NCBI GenBank assembly: GCA_030141605.1
Contig: JAQGDQ010000235.1
Coordinates: 320,811 to 345,321, forward strand
Source: Tubiluchus corallicola
Taxonomy: Eukaryota; Priapulida; Priapulimorpha; Priapulimorphida; Tubiluchidae
Length of the DNA: 24,511 bases
Direction: 5' to 3'
The notes under the pieces are model-generated. The model had not been told where the DNA came from. It made no database searches and saw only the letters and a list, made by a program, of their open reading frames with translations. Below, piece after piece: positions 8,853 to 18,487 of this stretch (position 1 is the first letter of the stretch; each line of letters opens with the position of its first letter). The position numbers and the translations under genes were made by a program.

Positions 8853-11800
8853 TCTAGAGTTGAACATTCTGTGGGACAACATCTTTACTCTTACGCTAAA
8901 CTTTTCAGTGAGAGTTAATCTACAGTTGAACATTCTGTAGGACAACATCTTTACTCTTACGCTAAACTTTTCAGTGAGTGTTAATCTAGAGTTGAACATT
9001 CTGTGGGACAACATCTTTACTCTTACGTTAAACTTTTCAGTGAGAGTTAATCTACAGTTGGACATTCTGTGGGACAACATCTTTACTCTTACGCTAAACT
9101 TTTCAGTGAGAGTTAATCTACAGTTGAACATTCTGTGGGACAACATCTTTACTCTTACGCTAAACTTTTCAGTGATAGTTAATCTACAGTTGAACATTCT
9201 GTGGGACAACATCTTTACTCTTACGTTAAACTTTTCAGTGAGAGTTAATCTACAGTTGGACATTCTGTGGGACAACATCTTTACTCTTACGCTAAACTTT
9301 TCAGTGAGAGTTAATCTACAGTTGAACATTCTGTGGGACAACATCTTTACTCTTACGCTAAACTTTTCAGTGAGAGTTAATCTACAGTTGAACATTCTGT
9401 GGGACAACATCTTTACTCTTACGTTAAACTTTTCAGTGAGAGTTAATCTACAGTTGAATGTTCTGTGTGACAGCATTCATCTTACGTTAAACTTTCCAGT
9501 GAGAGTTAGTTCATTGTTGAACATTCTGTGGGATAGCATCTTTACTCTTACGTTAAACTTTTCAGTGAGAGTTAATCTACAGTTGAACATTCTGTGGGAC
9601 AACATCTTTACTCTTACGTTAAACTTTTCAGTGAGAGTTAATCTACAGTTGAACGTTCTGTGGGACAACATCTTTACTCTTACGCTAAACTTTTCAGTGA
9701 GAGTTAATCTACAGTTGAACGTTCTGTGGGACAACATCTTTACTCTTACGTTAAACTTTTCAGTGAGAGTTAATCTACAGTTGAACGTTCTGTGGGATAG
9801 CATCTTTACTCTTACTTTAAACTTTCCAGTGAGAGTTAATCTACTGTTGAACATTCTGTGGGATAGCATCTTTACTCTTACGTTAAACTTTTCAGTGAGA
9901 GTTAATCTACAGTTGAACATTCTGTGGGACAACATCTTTACTCTTACGTTAAACTTTTCAGTGAGAGTTAATCTAGAGTTGAACATTCTGTGGGACAACA
10001 TCTTTACTCTTAAGTTAAACTTTTCAGTGAGAGTTAATCTACAGTTGAACGTTCTGTGGGACAACATCTTTACTCTTACGTTAAACTTTCCAGTGAGAGT
10101 TAATCTACTGTTGAACATTCTGTGGGATAGCATCTTTACTCTTACGTTAAACTTTTCAGTGAGAGTTAATCTAGAGTTTAACATTCTGTGGGATAGCATC
10201 TTTACTCTTACGTTAAACTTTTCAGTGAGAGTTAATCTACAGTTGAACATTCTGTGGGACAACATCTTTACTCTTACGTTAAACTTTTCAGTGAGAGTTA
10301 ATCTAATGTTGAACATTCTGTGGGACAACATCTTTACTCTTACGTTAAACTTTTCAGTGAGAGTTAATCTACAGTTGAACATTCTGTGGGATAGCATCTT
10401 TACTCTTACATTAAACTTTTCAGTGAGAGTCAATCTACAGTTGAACATTCTGTGGGACAACATTTTTACTCTTACGTTAAACTTTTCAGTGAGAGTTAAT
10501 CTACAGTTGAACATTCTGTGGGACAACATCTTTCACTCTTACGTTAAACTTTTCAGTGAGAGTTAATCTACAGTTGAACATTCTGTGGGACAACATCTTT
10601 ACTCTTAAGTTAAACTTTTCAGTGAGAGTTAATCTACAGTTGAACATTCTGTGAGACAACATCTTTACTCTTAAGTTAAACTTTTCAGTGAGAGTTAATC
10701 TACAGTTGAACATTCTGTGGGACAACATCTTTACTCTTACGTTAAACTTTTCAGTGCGAGTTAATCTACAGTTGAACATTCTGTGGGATAGCATCTTTAC
10801 TCTTACATTAAACTTTTCAGTGAGAGTTAATCTACAGTTGAACATTCTGTGGGACAACATCTTTACTCTTACGTTAAACTTTTCAGTGAGAGTTAATCTA
10901 GAGTTGAACATTCTGTGGGACAACATCTTTACTCATACGTTAAACTTTTCAGTGAGAGTTAATCTACAGTTGAACGTTCTGTGGGAAAACATCTTTACTC
11001 TTACGTTTAACTTTTCAGTGAGAGTTAATTTACAGTTGAACATTCTGTGGGATAGCATCTTTACTCTTACATTAAAGTTTTCAGTGAGAGTTAATCTACA
11101 GTTGAACATTCTGTGGGACAACATCTTTACTCTTACGTTAAACTTTTCAGTGAGAGTTAATCTACAGTTGAACATTCTGTGGGACAACATCTTTACTCTT
11201 ACGTTAAACTTTTCAGTGAGAGTTAATCTACAGTTGAACATTCTGTGAGACAACATCTTTACTCTTACGTTAAACTTTTCAGTGAGAGTTAATCTACAGT
11301 TGAACATTCTGTGGGACAACATCTTTACTCTTATGTTAAACTTTTCAGTGAGAGTTAATCTACTGTTGAACATTCTGTGGGACAACATCTTTACTCTTAG
11401 GTTAAACTTTTCAGTGAGAGTTAATCTACAGTTGAACATTCTGTGGGATAGCATCTTTACTCTTACATTAAACTTTTCAGTGAGAGTTAATCTACAGTTG
11501 AACATTCTGTGGGACAACATCTTTACTCTTACGTTAAACTTTTCAGTGAGAGTTAATCTACAGTTGAATATTCTGTGGGACAACATCTTTACTCTTACGT
11601 TAAACTTTTCAGTGAGAGTTAATCTACAGTTGAACATTCTGTGAGACAACATCTTTACACTTACGTTAAACTTTTCAGTGAGAGTTAATCTACAGTTGAA
11701 CATTCTGTGGGACAACATCTTTACTCTTACGTTAAACTTTTCAGTGAGAGTTAATCTACAGTTGAACATTCTGTGGGATAGCATCTTTACTCTTACGTTA

Positions 11801-13602
11801 AACTTTTCAGTGAGAGTTAATCTACAGTTGAACATTCTGTGGGACAACTTCTTTACTCTTACATTAAACTTTTCAGTGAGAGTTAATCTACAGTTGAACA
11901 TTCTGTGGGACAACATCTTTGCTCTTACGTTAAACTTTTCAGTGAGAGTTAATCTACTGTTGAACATTCTGTGGGACAACATCTTTACTCTTACGCTAAA
12001 CTTTTCAGTGAGAGTTAATCTAGAGTTGAACATTCTGTGGGATAGCATCTTTACTCTTACATTAAACTTTTCAGTGAGAGTTAATCTACAGTTGAACATT
12101 CTGTGGGATAGCATCTTTACTCTTACGTTAAACTTTTCAGTGAGAGTTAATCTACTGTTGAACATTCTGTGGGATAGCATCTCTACTCTTACGTTAAACT
12201 TTTCAGTGAGAGTTAATCTACAGTTGAACATTCTGTGGAACAACATCTTTACTCTTACGTTAAACTTTTCAGTGAGAGTTAATCTACAGTTGAACATTCT
12301 GTGGGACAACATATTTACTCTTACGTTAAACTTTTCAGCGAGAGTTAATCTACTGTTGAACATTCTGTGGGACAACATATTTACTCTTACGTTAAACTTT
12401 TCAGTGAGAGTTAATCTAGAGTTGAACATTCTGAGGGATGGCATCTTTACTCTTACATTAAACTTTTCAGTGAGAGTTAATCTACAGTTGAACATTCTGT
12501 GGGACAACATCTTTACTCTTACGTTAAACTTTTCAGTGAGAGTTAATCTACAGTTGAACATTCTGTAGGACAACATCTTTACTCTTACTTTAAACTTTTC
12601 AGTGAGAGTTAATCTACAGTTGAACATTCTGTGGGACAACATCTTTACTCTTACGTTAAACTTTTCAGTGAGAGTTAATCTACTGTTGAACATTCTGTGG
12701 GACAACATCTTTACTCTTACGTTAAACTTTTCAGTGAGAGTTAATCTACAGTTGAACATTCTGTGGGACAACATCTTTACTCTTACGTTAAACTTTTCAG
12801 TGAGAGTTAATCTACAGTTGAACATTCTGTGGGATAGCATCTTTACTCTTACGTTAAACTTTTCAGTGAGAGTTAATCTACTGTTGAACATTCTGTGGGA
12901 CAACATCTTTACTCTTACGTTAAACTTTTAAGTGAGAGTTAATCTACAGTTGAACATTCTGTGGGACAACATCTTCGCTCTTACGTTAAACTTTTCAGTG
13001 AGAGTTAATCTACAGTTGAACATTCTGTGGGACAACATCTTTACTCTTACGTTAAACTTTTCAGTGAGAGTTAATCTACAGTTGAACATTCTGTGGGATA
13101 GCATCTTTACTCTTACGATAAACTTTTCAGTGAGAGTTAATCTACAGTTGAACATTCTGTGGGACAACATCTTTACTCTTACGTTAAACTTTTCAGTGAG
13201 AGTTAATCTACAGTTGAACATTCTGTGGGACAACATCTTCGCTCTTACGTTAAACTTTTCAGTGAGAGTTAATCTACTGTTGAACATTCTGTGGGACAAC
13301 ATCTTTACTCTTACGTTAAACTTTTAAGTGAGAGTTAATCTACAGTTGAACATTCTGTGGGACAACATCTTCGCTCTTACGTTAAACTTTTCAGTGAGAG
13401 TTAATCTACAGTTGAACATTCTGTGGGACAACATCTTTACTCTTACGTTAAACTTTTCAGTGAGAGTTAATCTACTGTTGAACATTCTGTGGGACAACAT
13501 CTTCGCTCTTATGTTAAACTTTTCAGTGAGAGTTAATCTAGAGTTGAACATTCTGTGGGGTAACATCTTTGCTCTTCATTAACTTTTCAGTGGGAGTAAA
13601 TC
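8853..13602. repeat. 66-bp minisatellite array, 72 units
   Basis: The GTGGGAC landmark recurs every 66 bp from 8871 to 13555: 71 intervals, with one 3-bp deletion near 9477 and one 1-bp insertion near 10532 explaining the total. A unit runs through TTAATCTACAGTTGAACATT, CTGTGGGACAACATC, TTTACTCTTACGTTAAAC and TTTTCAGTGAGAG. Common variants are CAG/GAG/CTG after AATCTA, GACAAC/GATAGC, and ACGTTA/ACGCTA/ACATTA. Because 66 is a multiple of three, one frame on each strand lacks stops in the consensus, giving long open frames (plus 8974-10566; minus 10933-12906 and others) of 22-residue repeats: plus 'SVRVNLQLNILWDN...' and minus 'MLSHRMFNCRLTLTEKF...'. Isolated units carry stops: plus TGA at 10652, 11246 and 11642; TAA near 12929 and 13325 on both strands. 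Not called as a gene. Confidence 0.97.
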
Positions 13603-13932
13603 GTGAGGTAAACATCCTCTCGACTTTTCTCGCGTCGACACTTTTAATCACTCAGTTGTAAATGCGATAATTACGTAATTGCACGCGTAAGTGTTAAAAT
13701 ATGCCTTCTGAGCAGCTGCAGTCACCTTGAATGACACGAAGCAGTCGTACTGATGAAGCTAAGTACGCGTTCTCGCTATGTGAGATTGTCACGAATGTAC
13801 TGAGGCAGAACGCATGCGCAGTTTTAAGGGTTTTGTAGCACATGCGCAATTTATTTTTAACAACGTACAAAGGGGTACATTTCTAGCTGCTTCTTCCTCC
13901 TTGGCCCAAAAGTGTGAATTACGTAACACTAG
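13603..13932. other. Unassigned spacer between two arrays
   Basis: Single-copy-looking sequence, relatively CpG-rich for the window. No gene, RNA or transposon end is recognised, and the LINE cut off at 8852 does not visibly resume here. Confidence 0.4.
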
Positions 13933-14365
13933 TCTAAATTTCAAGATTACTTTTAACCATTTATTGTTTAAATTTCAAGATTATTTTTAACCATTTATTG
14001 TCTAAATTTCAAGATAACTTTTAACCATTTATTGTTGAAATTTCAAGATTATTTTTAACCATTTATTGTTTAAATTTTAAGATTATTTTTAACCATTTAT
14101 TGCCTAAATTTCAAGATTACTTTTAACCATTTATTGTTTAAATTTCAAGATTATTTTTAACCATTTATTGTCTAAATTTCAAGATTATTTTTAACCATTT
14201 ATTGCCTAAAATTCAAGATTATTTTTAACCATTTATTGTCTAAATTTCAAGATTATTTTTAAAAAATTTATTGTCTAAATTTCAAGATTATTTTTAACCA
14301 TTTATTGTTTAAATTTCAAGATTATTTTTAAACATTTATTGTCTAAATTTAAAGATTATTTTTAA
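13933..14365. repeat. 34-bp AT-rich tandem repeat, about 12.7 copies
   Basis: TCTAAATTTCAAGATTATTT plus TTAACCATTTATTG repeats every 34 bp from 13933 to the partial last unit at 14342-14365. Variation is low: TCT/TTT/CCT starts, TAC/TAT, and one unit with AAAAAATT in place of ACCATTT near 14262. Confidence 0.95.
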
Positions 14366-14436
14366 TGATGCAGTGAAATTGCAAGTACATAACTTTAAAC
14401 CAAACTTGTCCAAAAGAAAGAATTGGGAAAAAAATT

Positions 14437-14511
14437 GACTAAGCCTGGAATTGAACCAAGACTTTTCAATTATAAATCGAACGCCATAGCCCTTACGCAT
14501 AGCAACGCAAA
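14437..14511 (-). pseudogene. tRNA-like pseudogene, anticodon position UAU (Ile-like)
   Basis: On the minus strand a cloverleaf can be partly drawn: D-stem GCTA/TGGC; anticodon stem TTCGA/TTGAA around loop TTTATAA, with TAT at the anticodon position; T arm CTTGG-TTCAATT-CCAGG, matching an RNA polymerase III B box (GGTTCAATTCC); then CTTAGTC as the 3' acceptor strand and a T7 run just downstream. The D-loop is long (about 13 nt) and the 5' acceptor strand does not pair with CTTAGTC. It is therefore probably a decayed tRNA copy or a tRNA-derived SINE head rather than a working gene. Confidence 0.45.
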
Positions 14512-15267
14512 TGTTACCAAGAGAAAGCTGATCAATGATTCCGACGCAGGATTGCTCTACCGTCCAGACCCTCTGTTTGCCTTTAGATTTACTAAGCTGT
14601 ATGCATATAATAAAAAATTACATGTTTAATTTAATTTAATTCAAATTTAAATATTTAGCTTTAATTTTCATGTATCACTTATGAAGAGCATTAAAAACTA
14701 GTTAAGTGGAAGAAAGCGAATTTGCAAAGTATATCACATTCCGTACAAGGATTTGTTACTTACAATTACGTTTACCCTTTTGAAAGACTTATATAAATGG
14801 GAAATAAAATTCTTAATTATTTATAAACGTTCGCGCCACCTGGTAAAAACAGCACTGCATCACTATCCCAGTGTGCACCACTGGCTCACAAACAAACACA
14901 TTATTGATCTCATTGACAATATATAGCAATTTATACTTTTGCTAGTGAAGAGTACCCCACGAAAGCTGTGATTATTTTTTTTCAAACTTCACACAAACTT
15001 TACTAAAACTTGTTTCAAATGACTTACAATTTAAAATGTCTGCGTCCAACGGTCATTGCGGGAGTTTAAATTTACATGTTTTATACAGCATTACTGCTAA
15101 CGCAAGCTCTGTATGCAGTAAGGCAGCATGTAAGTGACATGAAATTTCAAAAAGAATTTTCAAGCATTATTTGTAAAGAATGTTGTCTTTATGCTTTAAG
15201 TGCTTTTACTGTTTCAATGTGACCATTATGCCCAAGTTCGGGATGCTTTTGTGTGTTTTTATGTACA
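14512..15267. other. Unassigned AT-rich sequence
   Basis: No coding, RNA or repeat feature is supported apart from short AATTTAATTT-type low complexity near 14625-14655. Confidence 0.4.
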
Positions 15268-15712
15268 TAGTATTGTATGTTGTTTTGTGTTTTGTGTTGT
15301 ATTGTATTGTATTGTATTGTGTTGTGTTGTGTCGTGTTGTGTCGTGTCGTGTCGCATCGTATCGTATCGTATCGCGTCGCGTCGCGTCGTATCGTATCGT
15401 ATCGTACTGTATTGCATTGCATTGCATTGCATTGCATTGCATTGTATTGTACTACATTACACTACGTTACATTATATATATTGTATTGTATTGCATTAAA
15501 TTGCATTACGTTACATTATATGTATTGTATTGCATTGCATTGCATTGCATTGCATTGCATTGCATTGCATTGCATTGCATTGCATTGCATTGCATTGCAT
15601 TGCATTGCATTGCATTGCATTGCATTGCATTGCATTGCATTGCATTGCATTGCATTGCATTGCATTGTATTGCATTGCATTGCATTGCATTGTATTGTAT
15701 TGCATTGTATTA
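15268..15712 (+). repeat. TYGYR pentanucleotide microsatellite
   Basis: Nearly every pentamer fits T[T/C]G[T/C][A/G]. Variants lie in blocks: TTGTA, TTGTG/TCGTG, TCGCA/TCGTA, TCGCG, TCGTA, then TTGCA. A non-repeat stretch with ACTACATTACACTACGTTAC and a similar later copy splits the array near 15450-15520, and a pure (TTGCA)n run of about 36 units occupies 15526-15711. A 5-bp unit without a stop is open in all frames, so the many overlapping Cys/Ile/Ala/Leu/His and Met/Gln/Cys/Asn/Ala frames are artefacts. Confidence 0.95.
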
Positions 15713-16047
15713 TCAATAAACTTACAGACATCATCCTACTGCTAAACATGATACAAATTTCTTAACAAAGTCGGTCTAGGAAAGGAAGCATCAGAGATAT
15801 TCTTGAAAAGACCTTGGAATTCAGTATTTTCTAAACAAATCGAGCGTTTAGTCAATTAGTCGAAAGTTAAACGTGACAACACTCAGCGTATGGTCGTACA
15901 AGCACCTAGCAAAAGATCTAGTTAACGTCATTGACTAGTTAGCTGCGTGTTTAATCAAGTTTTATTTCACACATTCATGATTACAACCTACTCATGCTTT
16001 AATTTGAACGTGACTGTGATTGTCTTGTTATGTTGTATTTTCTTTTG
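15713..16047. other. Unassigned sequence
   Basis: Follows the pentanucleotide array and contains an AATAAA at its start. No gene or element is recognised. Confidence 0.4.
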
Positions 16048-16107
16048 AAGCAAAACCGGATCCAATCTTAAACTGTAAGTCAAAACAGTCTACTCTTTAA
16101 AACTAGC
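16048..16107 (-). repeat. Dispersed repeat family 1, terminal fragment C
   Basis: The reverse complement matches the last 60 bp of copies A (ending 2437) and B (ending 20622): TTTAAAGAGTAGACTGTTTT, then a GTTTAAGATTGGATCC block and GGTTTTGCTT. Similarity stops at the same GGTTTTGCTT edge as in the other copies, confirming that edge as the element's true end. Everything 5' is missing. Confidence 0.8.
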
Positions 16108-16378
16108 AAGGCGTTTTGTCACAAACTTGATTTACAACAATGAAACAATGTTTATATTACTATACTGGTAGTAGTAGAAATTCAAAACAATAAAAGATAA
16201 ACTACAAACACACAATGCACTATGACAAAACTACACACTACACTCAATCTTTTAAGAGAAGGTCAACCCTTCTGGGAAGTTAGGCTCTTATTTCAATGTT
16301 CGCGAGAAATTCTAGAAAGATTTAGTAATAAAAGTGTGATGAATATTAATTGGCAATTATGAGTTGCCTAGTGTAGCC
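16108..16378. other. Unassigned spacer
   Basis: No feature supported. Confidence 0.35.
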
Positions 16379-16498
16379 AACTAGGGCCAAATCACGTTGA
16401 AAACACCGGTTCTCGTCTGATCACCAAAGTTAAGTAACGTAGAGCCTGGTTAGTACATGAATGAGTGACCGCCTAGGAATACCAGGTGCTGTAGGCTT
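16379..16498 (+). pseudogene. 5S rRNA-derived sequence (SINE head)
   Basis: Clear 5S similarity over a normal 5S length of 120 bp: GTTGAAAACACCGGTTCTCG, TCTGATCACC, AAGTTAAGTAACG (A-box region), GCCTGGTTAGTACATGAATG, GTGACCGCCTAGGAATACC (C-box region), GGTGCTGTAGGCTT. It differs from animal 5S at several otherwise conserved places, for example CATGAATGAG where CTTGGATGGG is usual and AGTAACG for AGCAACG. It also shares non-canonical bases with the other copy, so it is a repeat head and not a functional rRNA gene. Confidence 0.85.
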
Positions 16499-16963
16499 GC
16501 GGGATACCCACACTGTATCTCGACACTAGGCGGAGGAGCTGTACAAGCAGCCAACGGCTAGAGGGCGGAGGAGGTCAAGTGACCCAACGGCCATGTGTAG
16601 AGGAGTAAACCTTCCAAATCAGGAGTGGAGCCCCGAAGGTGGACCAGTGCAGCATGCTCACTGACTCCGGCAGCTCCTGCAGCCAACCTGGTACCGAACG
16701 TATCGCTCCGCTTTCCTTTGGACTACACCAGGGAGGAAGAGAAGGGGTTCCTGCTATCTGGACAACTCAGGATCTCCATACACCTTGCCCAGGCGTGCGC
16801 CCTGGAGAGGCCATTCCAGTGGTTCAAGGATCGCACTGCTCAGCCACAGTCGACGCTGCAGCTCCATCAATGTGATCAAAAACTGACTCTCTTGGTGCAC
16901 ACTCCCTTCCGAGACACATTGCCTTCCGAGAGAGAAGGTTGCCAAGAACAACAACAACAACAT
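16379..16963 (+). mobile_element. 5S rRNA-headed SINE-like element, longer copy
   Basis: A 120-bp 5S-derived head (16379-16498) is followed by a GC-rich body to about 16945 and an (AAC)n tail (16946-16962). The first 365 bp match 18488-18851 in inverted orientation, so head and body are inherited as a unit. A 5S head, unique body and short-repeat tail is the architecture of SINE3-class retroposons, which use the internal 5S polymerase III promoter (family knowledge). No target duplication is visible around 16379/16963. A 114-codon frame at 16625-16969 crosses the body and ends in Gln codons from the tail. It matches no domain I know and is probably incidental. Confidence 0.7.
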
Positions 16964-17384
16964 AATTAGTAAGTCTAAAGTGTCGATCACATCTCGGCGC
17001 ACACATTGTGAAGACCCGTTTTTCCGCAAATGACGTCATTCGTCGAAGAAAAGTAGTGCGCTGTCAATTTCACTCAAAAGTGTAATAAGTTTTTTTTTCA
17101 AAAATTAGAGAGCGAATTTTGTGATATTTTTGCATAAACATCAGGTAAGCTGCAAAAGTGTGAATTACTTTTAAGCAACGTAGCCTGCCTGAAGGCCACG
17201 ATGCGTTTATGAAAAGTTACGAAGTTCACCAGTTACGTCATAATTTTCAAGTGAATGGCGGCTACATCTACGCCTGAAAAATTCTTTTCTCCGATAGTAT
17301 TAATTAATTTTATACTTTATACACACTTTTTTGCAAATTTCTTTGTTGTATTTTTATATTCTAAGTTCAGGTGACAGGAACAAC
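16964..17384. other. Unassigned sequence
   Basis: Contains a palindromic TGACGTCA at 17031-17038 and a T-run near 17091. No gene or element is recognised. Confidence 0.4.
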
Positions 17385-17556
17385 TTGTTTTACCTGGACT
17401 TTACTTGATTATACGTTTGTCTGTTCTTAGAGTGATTTACTAGCAGGATCTTGCTTGGGAACAAGAAAAATGAACTAGGTAAGATTCTAGCTAGTTGTTA
17501 AAACTGTTACTATTACAATAACGTGGGCTGCGAGGCGTTGTCAAGTGTACACAAAT
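17385..17556 (+). mobile_element. MITE family 1, internal fragment
   Basis: 172 bp match the interior of 23526-23694 in the same orientation, including AGCAGGATCTTGCTTGGGAA, GTTACTATTACAATAAC and GCGAGGCGTTGTCAAGTGTA. Both terminal inverted repeats are missing, so it is a doubly truncated copy. Confidence 0.85.
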
Positions 17557-18139
17557 TCACTGAGGGAGGACGGATGAGACACCTGTACTAGTCTCGCTTT
17601 AGATAAATATTCTTGATTTTTAGATGAGTTCCGATCCCGCCTCAACTGTTCGATCTTATTGCAGTTGGGTATTGGGTACAGGTCTACAAGGCTTCATTGT
17701 TCTCGACTTCGTATTTTTCTCTGCAAATAAGACTGCCATAATTCTACCTCACTGCATTAATACTTTACAGCTTACTCAACTTTTGTATTATTATAACTCT
17801 TCATTTTGACATACAAACATACACATACATATACATGCATGTATATATATCTACTACTAACTCATAAGCTTTTAAACTCAAGTTATTTTAACTCAATACC
17901 TTGTTAAAACGTAAACTGTTTACGTCACTAAGGAAAGAAGCCAAGTCATTTCATCTGGTACAAATCTACTAGCAAACAGGTGTACAGCATGGTACGTGAA
18001 GGAGTCATAGCGCATCATTCTCACAAACCTATCGGCATAGAAATCCATTAAGCTGTCCAAATCATTGTTGATGGGATTTTAGTGTAAAAATAAATGCGAT
18101 ACTAAAATAGCATAAGAGGTCGTTTAAATATTCATGTTT
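17557..18139. other. Unassigned sequence
   Basis: Contains short CA/TA-rich low complexity near 17810-17850. A 61-codon plus frame at 17624-17809 has no recognisable features. Confidence 0.4.
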
Positions 18140-18345
18140 AGAAAGAAACAGGAGACGTACAAGCTGTGCAAGAAAGAGTACAAGACCTGTACAAGACGTT
18201 CAAGACGTACAAGACCTGTACAAGACGTACAAGACGTACAAGACGTACAAGACCTGTACAAGACGTACAAGACGTACAAGACGTACAAGACGTACAAGAC
18301 GTACAAGACGTGTACAAGACGTACAAGAAAGAAACAGGTGACGTA
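18140..18345. repeat. 9-bp ACGTACAAG array bracketed by a 20-bp direct repeat
   Basis: ACGTACAAG units mixed with ACCTGTACAAG-type 12-bp units fill 18154-18327. The 20-mer AGAAAGAAACAGGAGACGTA at 18140-18159 recurs with one change (AGG then TGACGTA) at 18326-18345. All units are multiples of three, so frames on both strands stay open with Tyr-Lys-Thr or Val-Gln-Asp repeats. Not called as a gene. Confidence 0.9.
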
Positions 18346-18487
18346 AGTGGTTCAAACAAACAAAAATTGTTGAAAACCTCTATTAAAATACTTTCCTTTT
18401 ACAAGGGCTGCATTACAAAATAGGCTAATACAGGCTGCAAGCTAGGGCCAATTCAATCTTTGGTAACATTCGATAAAAAATCTGTTT
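18346..18487. other. Unassigned spacer
   Basis: No feature supported. Confidence 0.35.

Noticed and set aside
8974-13582. Very long repeat-protein genes on either strand of the 66-bp array
   Set aside because: Both strands are open for the same trivial reason (66 bp is 22 codons without a stop). Single-unit stops and one frameshift occur, and unit variants change amino acids freely. There is no promoter, splice or domain evidence.
8853-13602. CRISPR-like array
   Set aside because: Units are contiguous with no unique spacers, the genome is eukaryotic in character, and no cas-like coding is present.
15180-15765. Multiple overlapping Cys/Ile/Ala/Leu/His and Met/Gln/Cys/Asn/Ala open frames
   Set aside because: A 5-bp repeat lacking a stop is open in every frame; these are artefacts of the pentanucleotide array.
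16625-16969. 114-codon open frame as a host gene
   Set aside because: It lies entirely inside the SINE-like body and reads into the AAC tail. It has no recognisable domain, and high GC alone lowers stop frequency.
17031-17038. CRE-like TGACGTCA palindrome as a promoter element
   Set aside because: A single 8-bp match with no TATA, start site or gene downstream; expected by chance at this scale.
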